Assembly (NCBI GenBank): GCA_022846635.1
Contig: AP025685.1
Location: 1,860,001 to 1,924,000, forward strand
Direction of reading: 5' to 3'
Length of the DNA: 64,000 nucleotides
From: Salmonella enterica subsp. enterica serovar Choleraesuis
GTDB taxonomy: Bacteria > Pseudomonadota > Gammaproteobacteria > Enterobacterales > Enterobacteriaceae
Each line of letters starts with the position of its first letter. Positions within the stretch are counted from its first letter, which is position 1. Of this stretch, positions 1 to 8,493 are shown one piece after another. Made by a program: the position numbers and the translations under genes. The notes below the pieces were generated by a model. The model did not search any database and was not told the DNA's origin. It was given only the letters and a program-made list of their open reading frames with translations.

Positions 1-731
1 TGCTGGTCACTCACTCTTCGAAAAACTCCATCGAAAACCACTTCGACACCAGCTTTGAGCTGGAAGCCATGCTGGAAAAACGCGTTAAGCGCCAGCTGCT
101 CGAAGAGGTTCAGGCTATCTGCCCACCGCATGTAACCATCATGCAGGTACGTCAGGGACTGGCGAAAGGCCTGGGGCACGCCGTTATGTGTGCTCATCCG
201 GTTGTTGGCGATGAGCCAGTTGCAGTCATTCTGCCGGATGTGATTCTGGATGAGTTTGAGTCCGATCTGTCCCGCGATAACCTGGCCGAAATGATGCAGC
301 GTTTCAGCGAAACCGGTAATAGCCAGATCATGGTGGAACCGGTTGAAGATGTTACTGCGTACGGGGTTGTGGATTGCAAAGGTGTTGAGCTTAATGCCGG
401 CGATAGCGTGCCAATGGTGGGTATTGTTGAGAAGCCAAAAGCCAGCGAAGCGCCTTCTAATCTGGCGGTTGTAGGTCGTTACGTGCTGAGCGCGGATATC
501 TGGCCACTGCTGGCTAAAACGCCTCCAGGTGCTGGCGATGAAATTCAGCTAACAGACTCCATCGCGATGCTGATGGATAAAGAAACCGTTGAAGCCTATC
601 ACATGAAAGGCAAAAGCCATGACTGTGGTAACAAACTGGGATATATGCAGGCTTTCGTTGAATACGGTATCCGTCATAAAACTCTGGGCGAAGATTTCAA
701 AGCCTGGCTGACCCAGACATTAGGTGATTAA
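1..731 (+). CDS. galU: UTP-glucose-1-phosphate uridylyltransferase (5' truncated)
   Basis: GalU makes UDP-glucose from UTP and glucose-1-phosphate in the cytoplasm. UDP-glucose feeds lipopolysaccharide core, galactose and trehalose/osmoprotection pathways. The reading frame is open from base 3, well upstream of the first internal Met at 69. About 242 residues are visible against about 302 in E. coli GalU, so roughly 60 N-terminal residues, including the Gly-rich nucleotide-binding loop, lie outside the window. Visible conserved stretches include [18 protein letters not shown] and the C-terminal [19 protein letters not shown]. The gene ends with a clear intrinsic terminator, and hns converges from the other side. 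Assignment rests on strong recognised similarity plus the galU-hns-tdk order. Confidence 0.97.
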   Translation, partial: LVTHSSKNSIENHFDTSFELEAMLEKRVKRQLLEEVQAICPPHVTIMQVRQGLAKGLGHAVMCAHPVVGDEPVAVILPDVILDEFESDLSRDNLAEMMQRFSETGNSQIMVEPVEDVTAYGVVDCKGVELNAGDSVPMVGIVEKPKASEAPSNLAVVGRYVLSADIWPLLAKTPPGAGDEIQLTDSIAMLMDKETVEAYHMKGKSHDCGNKLGYMQAFVEYGIRHKTLGEDFKAWLTQTLGD

Positions 732-758
732 TTTTTATCCGTCCAGTCTGCCACATAG

Positions 759-784
759 GCCTCGCATAATGCGGGGCTTTTTTA
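759..784 (+). terminator. Intrinsic terminator of galU
   Basis: A stem of CCTCGCA (760-766) pairs with TGCGGGG (770-776) around a TAA loop and is followed by a run of T. It lies 28 bases after the galU stop codon. Confidence 0.9.
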
Positions 785-1376
785 TGCGCTAAACGCGCAG
801 GTTTTATTGCAGAATCTTGATGTTTTCTCCAATTGTTAATATGTCATTCACCGCAGCATCATCCCTGAGGTGGTGCTGAGATGCATTTCCTCAGCAGTGA
901 ATATCCATAAAGCCGAATGCTCAGTGGTGGACTATCTGATGTCTTTTAGGCTGGTGATAGTAATAGCTCATGAGAAAATTAACAAAATCTTCAGATATGG
1001 TGATACTGGCATTTATCTGATAACTGCGGGCATTTGTCTCAGACATCAAAACGGACGTTATATGAGCAGCAACTGGTTCGTTTGATGAATAATTTTAATC
1101 AGTAATATTTCTTGAGGCCATTATATGCGTCATGGCGCATCCCATTTTCCGTGCAGCTTTGCGGGTTAAATAATGGTCTTAATGCTATAAGATAATCCTA
1201 ATGATGGCATTAAAACTCTTAACGGAGCGGGGGAGTTGCGGTGGAGCTTTTGATGCTACAAAGCGAAGATGAGAGGGCTGTTTCAATAGGATTGATGTAA
1301 GAATAATCTGTCTCCAGCATATATTGGAAAAGAAAAAACTTCCCCGCTAAAAGGTACATAAGAGTATTTGATGCCA
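785..1376. other. Gene-free galU-hns convergent interval
   Basis: About 590 bases lie between the two converging terminators. Short open frames exist (for example 870-1085 on + and 1219-1410 on -), but they lack ribosome binding sites and recognisable protein character. I see no tRNA, repeat or promoter I can defend. E. coli also has a sizeable gap here. Confidence 0.6.
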
Positions 1377-1404
1377 TAAAAAAAGGAGCCAGTAGGCTCC
1401 TTTT
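1377..1404 (-). terminator. Intrinsic terminator of hns
   Basis: Read on the minus strand, AAAAGGAGCC and GGCTCCTTTT form a 10-bp stem around a 4-base loop (1391-1394), followed by a T run. It sits about 20 bases beyond the hns stop codon. Confidence 0.92.
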
Positions 1405-1423
1405 AAACAATGCGTGGGGAATA

Positions 1424-1837
1424 TTACTCGTTGATCAGGAAGTCTTCGAGTTTTTTACCCTGCTCGTCCATTGCTTTTTTGATGACAGCGGGAGTACGGC
1501 CCTGGCCAGTCCAGGTGCGCAATTCACCATTTTCATCGGTATAGCTGTATTTAGCTGGGCGCGCAGCACGCTTAGCTTTAGCGCTATTTTTAACGTTGCC
1601 CATAGCGTTCAGCAGTTCATTAGGATCGATACCGTCAGCAATCAGCATTTCACGATATTGCTGCAGTTTACGAGTACGTTCTTCAATTTCAGCAGCTGCG
1701 GCGCTTTCTTCTTCGCGACGTTCGTTAACGACAACTTCTAATTTTTCCAGCATCTCTTCCAGCGTTTCCAGAGAGCATTCTCTAGCCTGGGCGCGAAGAG
1801 TACGGATGTTGTTCAAAATTTTAAGTGCTTCGCTCAT
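1424..1837 (-). CDS. hns: Histone-like nucleoid-structuring protein H-NS
   Basis: H-NS is an abundant nucleoid protein that binds curved AT-rich DNA, forms filaments and silences horizontally acquired genes. The 137 residues equal the E. coli length. Residues 1-65 are the charged coiled-coil dimerisation region and the second oligomerisation site runs to about 83. After a basic linker, the C-terminal DNA-binding domain carries TWTGQGRTP with the minor-groove QGR hook at 112-114. The start MSEALKIL matches the family. The gene is monocistronic with its own terminator and a long AT-rich upstream region. H-NS autoregulation is known in E. coli but is not shown directly here. Confidence 0.98.
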   Translation of the reverse strand: MSEALKILNNIRTLRAQARECSLETLEEMLEKLEVVVNERREEESAAAAEIEERTRKLQQYREMLIADGIDPNELLNAMGNVKNSAKAKRAARPAKYSYTDENGELRTWTGQGRTPAVIKKAMDEQGKKLEDFLINE

Positions 1838-2387
1838 TATAGTAATCTCAAACGTATATAGGGGTGGTTAGTTTTAATAATAATAGTGGGTTCATATCGA
1901 ATCTGCAATAGCTCTGAATGTAAGGAATTAAAAATAACAAGATATTTTTATAGATTTCAGAGAAAGTTCGGTTTAATTCCGATTTGAACTGACTCACAAA
2001 AATAAGGAATAGATACTCTAGTTTAGTAACATCCCTGCAATCAACATGGACAGAAAATGGGGGGCAGAGTCTCATTATGAGCATTAATCGTTAATAAATA
2101 CGGTGGCTTATTCATGATAAAGCACAGAGCAGAAAGTAATGAGATATTAACCGGCACCTTGCATTTTTATAGGGCACCCAATAAACAGGCATTCGATTAC
2201 TGGCATTAAACCCCCTGATAATGTGGCGTTTTTGTTAGTGAGCTGTACAGACTTTTCCCGTTTATGAGGCACCAGATATAATTACCTTAAATTTTACAGG
2301 CTCTCTGTGCACAGATGCAGTGCGCATCTTTGAGTATGTTACAATACCGCCAATCCCTCATTACTCTTTACCAGGGTTTATCAACCA
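1838..2387. other. Divergent hns-tdk regulatory interval
   Basis: This 550-base interval separates divergent hns and tdk and must hold both promoters. It is clearly AT-rich near hns (about 1860-2100). That fits H-NS autoregulation, which is inference. I see no open frame with gene-like features. Confidence 0.5.
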
Positions 2388-2993
2388 ATGGCCCAGCTAT
2401 ATTTTTACTATTCCGCGATGAATGCGGGTAAATCAACCGCCTTGCTTCAGTCTTCTTACAATTACCAGGAGCGGGGTATGAACACTCTGGTTTATACCGC
2501 AGAAATTGATGACAGATTTGGGGCAGGAAAAGTCAGCTCACGAATTGGCCTGTCATCGCCTGCGCGTCTGTTCAATCCTGAGACCTCACTATTTACCGAT
2601 ATAGAAGCAGCGCAGCGTCAGCAGCCCGTACATTGTGTTTTAATAGATGAAAGTCAGTTCCTCACGCGTCAGCAGGTTTACGAACTTTCAGAGGTTGTAG
2701 ACCGGCTTGATATTCCTGTTCTGTGTTATGGCCTGCGCACCGATTTTCGCGGTGAGTTATTTATTGGTAGCCAATATTTACTGGCGTGGTCAGATAAGCT
2801 GGTGGAGTTGAAAACCGTCTGTTTCTGCGGTCGTAAGGCTAGTATGGTACTGCGCCTTGATAGCGAAGGTCGTCCATATAATGAAGGGGAGCAAGTCGTT
2901 ATTGGTGGTAATGAGCGCTATGTTTCCGTGTGCCGCAAACATTATAAGGCGGCACTTGAGAATGGGACGCTAAAAACGATTCAGGACAATTAG
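2388..2993 (+). CDS. tdk: Thymidine kinase
   Basis: Type II thymidine kinase phosphorylates thymidine with ATP in nucleotide salvage. The 201 residues are close to E. coli Tdk (205). The P-loop SAMNAGKST is at residues 9-17 and a Walker-B/catalytic-Glu type stretch LIDESQFL lies near residue 85-95. The C-terminal structural zinc site is suggested by CFCGRKAS and a later VCRKH. The enzyme is a cytoplasmic homotetramer in the family. The gene lies alone between divergent hns and a long gene-free interval. The ATG start is the only one preserving the P-loop N-terminus. Confidence 0.97.
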   Translation: MAQLYFYYSAMNAGKSTALLQSSYNYQERGMNTLVYTAEIDDRFGAGKVSSRIGLSSPARLFNPETSLFTDIEAAQRQQPVHCVLIDESQFLTRQQVYELSEVVDRLDIPVLCYGLRTDFRGELFIGSQYLLAWSDKLVELKTVCFCGRKASMVLRLDSEGRPYNEGEQVVIGGNERYVSVCRKHYKAALENGTLKTIQDN

Positions 2994-3013
2994 TTATTCA
3001 ACATCTCGCAGGC

Positions 3014-3039
3014 GGTGGCCAGTATATAGAATGGCCACC
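3014..3039 (+). terminator. Hairpin after tdk, possible terminator
   Basis: GGTGGCCA (3014-3021) and TGGCCACC (3032-3039) form a perfect 8-bp stem with a 10-base loop, 20 bases after the tdk stop. There is no T run on either strand, so it may be an mRNA 3'-end or processing hairpin rather than a true intrinsic terminator. Confidence 0.45.
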
Positions 3040-3868
3040 AACTACGGAGCCTCACGCCAACGTTGAAGTGTCATAGTTGCTACCCATTAGTTATCAATCA
3101 GATAATTCCATGCTGCAATTATTAAACTTATATGTTCAATGGTTGCGTTAGAAAACCTGCTGTTTTGATGTTCTGGAACGGCTGAAGCCAGCTATCAATA
3201 AAACCTACGGCTACCAGCAGCCAGGATTACAGGTTCACTTATTATTCCCCATGTATCCGACGCATGCTTTGCTATTAATAACTTGATTCAGAACAGAATT
3301 GTAATCGGAAACAGGCTAAGTTTAATTCCCTGAGAGTTAGCATGCGCCGCTCCGTATTCCCAAAACAATCTATCCAGTTCCCACGGTTAATGGGATTTTA
3401 ATCTGTGAGTCTACAGGTAAAGATGGATAGATCTTTGCCCCAAAAACACTACTCAAGAGGTTAGGCCATCTTATTGAAGCCATCAGTATTTTGAGGTGCA
3501 GAAGAGGGCTCTAAGCCTGTGTGCTGCCTTGTGGCAATTAGGTGAGGCCGAGACATAGGTTGGCTAAATTAGCGTGGATAAAAGTCCGTTTAGGGATTTA
3601 GACACCGGGTGAGGGGGGCTTTGTGTTATGCAATATTAACGGCATTCTGCGGTAAGCAGTATACGGTGGAATCGTAGGAAGTGTTTACGGAACCGTATCC
3701 AATAAGATTCATTGAATGTGTCTTAGATTGCATTTTGCACATGGGGGCCGAGCGTAATTATCCCGTTTAAAAAGTCTCTGTAATGCCCTTGAAATTAAAG
3801 CTCGGGGCATCGCGGTGTTGTCATGAATTATATGGCTACAGCGACAGGTTCTGGCTTTCAGTGAGCAA
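3040..3868. other. Unexplained tdk-adhE interval with possible gene relics
   Basis: No intact gene is visible in about 830 bases. Two stretches read like protein fragments. One frame at about 3141-3285 gives 40-odd codons. Another at about 3341-3512 gives some 60 codons interrupted by a single TAG. Neither has a start with a ribosome binding site, and I cannot name a family. E. coli K-12 carries transposase-like sequence (insZ) between tdk and adhE, so decayed insertion material is plausible, but I see no inverted repeats or transposase motif. Confidence 0.4.
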
Positions 3869-3896
3869 TAAAAAAACCCGCCTTCTGGCGGGTTTT
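3868..3896 (-). terminator. Intrinsic terminator of adhE
   Basis: AAAACCCGCC and GGCGGGTTTT form a 10-bp stem around a TTCT loop, with a T run on the minus strand. It lies just past the adhE stop codon. Confidence 0.93.
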
Positions 3897-3920
3897 AAAT
3901 ATGTCATCAGAGATGGTTAC

Positions 3921-6593
3921 TTAGGCAGTTTTTTTGCCTTTTTTCTCTGCTTTTACCGGCGCTTCAGCTTTAGCGGCAGTTTCACCTTCATGGAAGTCGC
4001 GGCCATAGTAGGTATCCAGCAGAATCTGTTTCAGCTCGGAGATCAGTGGGTAGCGCGGGTTAGCGCCGGTGCACTGGTCATCAAATGCATCTTCAGACAG
4101 CTTATCTACATGTGCCAGGAAGTCTGCTTCCTGAACGCCCGCTTCGCGGATAGATTTAGGAATACCCAGTTCAGCTTTGATCTCTTCCAGCCAGCCCAGC
4201 AGTTTCTCAATCTTAGCCGCAGTACGGTCACCCGGTGCGCTCAGACCCAGATGGTCGGCGATTTCAGCGTAGCGACGACGTGCCTGAGGGCGGTCGTACT
4301 GACTGAAAGCTGTCTGCTTAGTCGGGTTATCGTTCGCGTTATAGCGAATAACGTTGCTGATAAGCAGGGCGTTCGCCAGACCGTGAGGAATGTGGAACTG
4401 GGAACCCAGTTTGTGAGCCATAGAGTGGCACACGCCCAGGAAGGCGTTAGCAAACGCGATACCGGCAATGGTAGCCGCACTGTGAACACGTTCACGCGCA
4501 ACCGGGTTTTTAGCCCCTTCGTTGTAAGATGCTGGCAGGTTTTCTTTCAGCAGTTTCAATGCCTGCAGTGCCTGGCCATCGGAGAACTCAGAAGCCAGCA
4601 CGGATACGTAAGCTTCCAGAGCGTGAGTAACCGCATCCAGACCACCGAAAGCACACAGGGACTTCGGCATATCCATAACCAGGTTAGCATCAACAATCGC
4701 CATATCCGGAGTCAGTGCATAGTCTGCCAGTGGATATTTCTGACCGGTTGCATCATCAGTTACAACCGCAAATGGGGTAACTTCAGAACCGGTACCGGAA
4801 GTGGTGGTCACGGCGATCATTTTCGCTTTCACGCCCATTTTCGGGAACTTGTAGATACGTTTACGGATATCCATAAAGCGCAGCGCCAGTTCTTCAAAGT
4901 GGGTTTCCGGATGTTCGTACATTACCCACATGATTTTCGCAGCATCCATTGGCGAGCCGCCGCCCAGGGCGATAATCACGTCAGGTTTGAAGGAGTTAGC
5001 AAGCTCCGCGCCTTTGCGAACGACGGTCAGAGTTGGGTCAGCTTCTACTTCAAAGAATACTTCAGTTTCAACGCCAGCCGCTTTAAGAACAGAGGTTATC
5101 TGGTCGGCATAGCCGTTGTTGAACAGGAAACGGTCGGTCACGATAAGCGCACGTTTGTGGCCATCGGTAATCACTTCATCCAGCGCGATTGGCAGAGAAC
5201 CACGGCGGAAGTAGATAGATTTCGGAAGTTTGTGCCACAACATGTTTTCAGCTCGCTTAGCAACGGTTTTCTTGTTGATCAGGTGCTTAGGCCCAACGTT
5301 TTCAGAGATGGAGTTACCACCCCAGGAACCACAACCCAGAGTCAGGGAAGGCGCGAGTTTGAAGTTGTAAAGGTCACCGATACCACCCTGAGAAGCAGGG
5401 GTGTTGATGAGAATACGCGCGGTTTTCATTTTGTCGCCAAAATAGTTTACGCGTGCAGTCTGATTGTCCTGGTCGGTATACAGGCAAGATGTGTGGCCGA
5501 TACCGCCCATCGCTACCAGTTTTTCCGCTTTCTCAACGGCATCTTCGAAGTCTTTAGCGCGGTACATTGCCAGCGTCGGAGACAGTTTTTCGTGAGCAAA
5601 TGGTTCGCTCTCATCAACAACTTTTACTTCACCGATCAGAATTTTGGTATTTGCCGGGACGTTGATACCTGCCATTTCAGCAATTTTGGTTGCTGGCTGA
5701 CCAACGATAGCAGCATTCAGGCCGCCATTTTTCAGGATAATATCCTGAACTGCTTTCAGCTCTTTACCCTGCAGCATATAGCCGCCGTGGGTAGCAAAAC
5801 GCTCGCGCACTGCGTCGTACACGGAGTCAACAACCACGACGGACTGTTCAGAAGCACAGATAACGCCGTTATCGAAGGTTTTTGACATCAGGATAGATGC
5901 GACCGCACGTTTTACATCGGCAGTTTCATCAATAACAACTGGGGTGTTACCGGCACCAACACCGATAGCTGGTTTACCGGAGCTATAGGCCGCTTTAACC
6001 ATGCCAGGACCGCCGGTTGCCAGAATCAGGTTGATATCTGGGTGATGCATCAGCGCGTTAGACAGCTCAACGCTTGGTTCATCGATCCAGCCGATGATGT
6101 CTTTTGGCGCACCGGCAGCGATGGCCGCCTGCAGTACGATATCAGCCGCTTTGTTAGTGGCATTTTTAGCACGTGGATGCGGGGAGAAGATGATCCCGTT
6201 ACGAGTTTTCAGGCTAATCAGCGACTTAAAGATAGCAGTAGATGTCGGGTTAGTGGTTGGCACGATACCGCAAATAATGCCGGTAGGTTCGGCAATGGTG
6301 ATAGTCCCGAAGGTATCATCCTGTTCCAGGATGCCGCAGGTCTTCTCATCTTTATAAGCGTTATAGATGTATTCGGAGGCGAAGTGGTTTTTGATCACTT
6401 TATCTTCAACGATACCCATGCCGGATTCTGCAACGGCCATTTTAGCCAGAGGAATACGGGCATCGGCAGCAGCGAGGGCAGCTGCGCGGAAGATCTTGTC
6501 TACTTGCTCTTGAGTGAAGTTGGCATATTCACGCTGGGCTTTTTTGACTCTCTCGACGAGGGCGTTCAGTTCAGCGACGTTATTAACAGCCAT
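3921..6593 (-). CDS. adhE: Bifunctional acetaldehyde-CoA / alcohol dehydrogenase AdhE
   Basis: AdhE reduces acetyl-CoA to acetaldehyde and then to ethanol, oxidising two NADH during anaerobic growth. The 890 residues compare with 891 in E. coli. The N-terminal aldehyde dehydrogenase domain (about 1-440) carries the catalytic cysteine in NGVICASEQS near residue 246. The C-terminal iron-dependent alcohol dehydrogenase domain (about 450-870) shows GGGSPMDAAK for NAD binding and the metal-ligand region HSMAHKLGSQFHIPHG. The ATG follows an AGGAGA ribosome binding site. In E. coli the enzyme assembles into long spirosome filaments. The 464-base upstream region suggests complex regulation. A 700-residue open frame on the opposite strand is a shadow. 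Confidence 0.98.
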   Translation of the reverse strand: MAVNNVAELNALVERVKKAQREYANFTQEQVDKIFRAAALAAADARIPLAKMAVAESGMGIVEDKVIKNHFASEYIYNAYKDEKTCGILEQDDTFGTITIAEPTGIICGIVPTTNPTSTAIFKSLISLKTRNGIIFSPHPRAKNATNKAADIVLQAAIAAGAPKDIIGWIDEPSVELSNALMHHPDINLILATGGPGMVKAAYSSGKPAIGVGAGNTPVVIDETADVKRAVASILMSKTFDNGVICASEQSVVVVDSVYDAVRERFATHGGYMLQGKELKAVQDIILKNGGLNAAIVGQPATKIAEMAGINVPANTKILIGEVKVVDESEPFAHEKLSPTLAMYRAKDFEDAVEKAEKLVAMGGIGHTSCLYTDQDNQTARVNYFGDKMKTARILINTPASQGGIGDLYNFKLAPSLTLGCGSWGGNSISENVGPKHLINKKTVAKRAENMLWHKLPKSIYFRRGSLPIALDEVITDGHKRALIVTDRFLFNNGYADQITSVLKAAGVETEVFFEVEADPTLTVVRKGAELANSFKPDVIIALGGGSPMDAAKIMWVMYEHPETHFEELALRFMDIRKRIYKFPKMGVKAKMIAVTTTSGTGSEVTPFAVVTDDATGQKYPLADYALTPDMAIVDANLVMDMPKSLCAFGGLDAVTHALEAYVSVLASEFSDGQALQALKLLKENLPASYNEGAKNPVARERVHSAATIAGIAFANAFLGVCHSMAHKLGSQFHIPHGLANALLISNVIRYNANDNPTKQTAFSQYDRPQARRRYAEIADHLGLSAPGDRTAAKIEKLLGWLEEIKAELGIPKSIREAGVQEADFLAHVDKLSEDAFDDQCTGANPRYPLISELKQILLDTYYGRDFHEGETAAKAEAPVKAEKKGKKTA

Positions 6594-7057
6594 ATAGCTC
6601 TCCTGATAATGTTTAAACTCTTTTAGTAAACCAGTGACAATAACGCCATCAGTATAGCCCCGTCTGACGGGAGCGGTGGGTGACTATAGTGCCGTCACGG
6701 CTTACTAAAAGAGCCTGCTATCAATACCTTACCCGGTAGCTTCAGAAGTTTTCATCTCTCCGGATAGTGCAAATTAGGTTACTTATTTCTGAGTAGATAA
6801 GATGTGATCGCTGTCAATATTCTTAAATGCTGACTCCTTTCAGCATGAATGGTCCATACCACGCAATTAGTTTTTTATCTGTTATTAACATAATGTTTTA
6901 TAATGCATGGTACGTATATCATTGATAACAATTACATAATAAATTTAAGGTTATTTGGTGGTTTTGCGAGTTCAGTCACCCACCTTCACCATAGCGTTGG
7001 CAGGGGTTTTACATTAAAGTACGCGGGTTTTCGCTAAGTCCACTGACGGAGCATTAA
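6594..7057. other. Divergent adhE-ychE regulatory interval
   Basis: This 464-base interval separates divergent adhE and ychE. The adhE side carries a good AGGAGA ribosome binding site, and the ychE side has ACGGAG six bases before its GTG start. The middle (about 6780-6960) is AT-rich. In E. coli adhE has a long leader with redox-linked control, so part is likely adhE leader; I cannot place promoters with confidence. Confidence 0.5.
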
Positions 7058-7705
7058 GTGAGCCAATCACTCTTTGATTTGCCTACCTATTTTAAATTTT
7101 TTATCGGTCTGTTTGCCCTGGTAAACCCGGTTGGAATCATTCCGGTATTTATCAGTATGACCAGCTACCAGACGGCGGCTGCCAGAAATAAAACTAACCT
7201 TACGGCTAACCTCTCAGTCGCGATTATCCTCTGGACTTCACTGTTCCTCGGCGACGGCATTTTGCAGTTGTTTGGCATCTCTATTGATTCGTTTCGCATC
7301 GCTGGCGGTATCCTGGTGGTGACCATCGCGATGTCGATGATTAGCGGTCGGTTAGGGGAGGATAAGCAAAACAAGCAAGAGAAGTCGGAAACCGCTATTC
7401 GCGAAAATGTGGGCGTAGTGCCGCTGGCATTACCGCTAATGGCCGGTCCGGGGGCAATAAGCTCTACAATTGTTTGGGGTAGCCGTTACCATAACTGGAT
7501 GCATTTGCTTGGCTTTACCGTCTCGATTGCGCTGTTTGCTTTATGCTGTTGGTTATTGTTCCGCGCCGCGCCGTGGTTATCTCGTTTGTTGGGGCAAACA
7601 GGTATCAACGTTATCACCCGTATTATGGGGTTACTGCTGATGGCGCTGGGGATAGAGTTTATCGTTACCGGTATTCGGGCGCTGTTTCCCGGACTGTTAA
7701 CGTAA
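7058..7705 (+). CDS. ychE: MarC-family integral membrane protein YchE
   Basis: This 215-residue, very hydrophobic protein belongs to the MarC/UPF0056 inner-membrane family and is close to E. coli YchE throughout. About six membrane segments can be seen, beginning with FFIGLFALVNPVGIIPVFI and including a conserved PLALPLMAGPGAIS loop. The start is GTG with ACGGAG six bases upstream. The function of the family is not established; an early link of MarC to multidrug resistance was not upheld. It is divergent from adhE and has its own terminator, so it is likely monocistronic. Identity is secure, role unknown. Confidence 0.93.
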   Translation: MSQSLFDLPTYFKFFIGLFALVNPVGIIPVFISMTSYQTAAARNKTNLTANLSVAIILWTSLFLGDGILQLFGISIDSFRIAGGILVVTIAMSMISGRLGEDKQNKQEKSETAIRENVGVVPLALPLMAGPGAISSTIVWGSRYHNWMHLLGFTVSIALFALCCWLLFRAAPWLSRLLGQTGINVITRIMGLLLMALGIEFIVTGIRALFPGLLT

Positions 7706-7726
7706 GTTATTCAGCATTATTCCGAG

Positions 7727-7755
7727 ACAGGCGGGGTTACCCGCCTGTTGTTTTA
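7727..7755 (+). terminator. Intrinsic terminator of ychE
   Basis: ACAGGCGGG (7727-7735) pairs with CCCGCCTGT (7740-7748) and is followed by TGTTTTA, 21 bases after the ychE stop codon. Confidence 0.88.
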
Positions 7756-8491
7756 AACCATTCGCAATCATCACCGATCAACTTTTACCTTTTATGGCTA
7801 ATCAGCGTTAGTTATTCCCTCAATATCCTTAATTGTTCCGCCAGTAATCTTCCTATCACATCGCGCTATTCTTCAGCTTACCTTTAGCATGTGCCGTAAA
7901 TCCGACATTCAATATCATTAAAATGAATGAATCGGTTTAACGGTCTGTAATGGTTAAAAAAACAACTTTTACGCCAGAATAATAAATAGGTGAAGATTGC
8001 CTGTTGATGGCGAAATCTTGTGATGATATTAGTTAATCGTTAAATAAAGCGGCGCTATATGCTAATAACGGCACGCTTGATAACCGTTTACCGGGCGAAA
8101 TGTTAACCATATATCCAAGCTGATTATGCCAAAGGGTGCGGCATAACATCATGATATAAAACGATAATAATATAAAAATGTGTATTTATGTAACATATGA
8201 TTAATGATTATCATGAGACTTCAGTAACAAATCTGCAAAATGTATTGGCGGCTGAAATCGGCATTTGATACTTTCCGCCAATTCCGGATGGAATATTTTG
8301 CCAGCGCCTGGTCGCAGGCAGCAAAAACAGGGTGAAAAATCGCTATCGGCGGGCAAGAAGCATAACGACGATAGCCGCAAGCTGCGAGGCAAGATAACCG
8401 GCTTAGCCAAAGCTCCAGGCAACCGGTGACTTCGCGGAATACAACAAGGCCAGAGGTATCTGGCGATAATAATGAACGGAGTAACAACACA
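7756..8491 (+). other. Long upstream region and leader of the opp operon
   Basis: About 735 bases separate the ychE terminator from oppA with no believable gene. A minus-strand open frame at 8201-8791 overlaps oppA and is a shadow. The stretch 7900-8220 is AT-rich and likely holds the promoter, and 8220-8490 is more GC-rich and probably transcribed leader. A Fur-like site and a CA-rich small-RNA target are listed separately. Confidence 0.5.
8200..8218 (+). promoter_or_regulatory. Fur-box-like sequence upstream of oppA
   Basis: The 19-mer with core TAATGATTATCATGA matches about 13 of 19 positions of the Fur consensus (GATAATGATAATCATTATC). It lies about 270 bases before oppA in the AT-rich part of the region. 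Iron control of opp is not something I know as established, so this is a candidate only. Confidence 0.35.
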
Positions 8492-8493
8492 AT
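8481..8493 (+). promoter_or_regulatory. CA-rich GcvB-type target at the oppA start
   Basis: The ribosome binding site CGGAG (8477-8481) is followed by AACAACACAATG. This CA-rich run next to the start codon is the kind of sequence paired by the GU-rich region of the small RNA GcvB, an established repressor of oppA in E. coli and Salmonella. GcvB itself is not in this window. Confidence 0.5.

Noticed and set aside
870..1085. 71-residue frame between galU and hns
   Set aside because: GTG start without a ribosome binding site and no recognisable character.
3783..5885. A 700-residue open frame on + across adhE
   Set aside because: It mirrors adhE, has low-complexity Phe/Gln/His composition, no ribosome binding site, and no family similarity; it is an antisense shadow.
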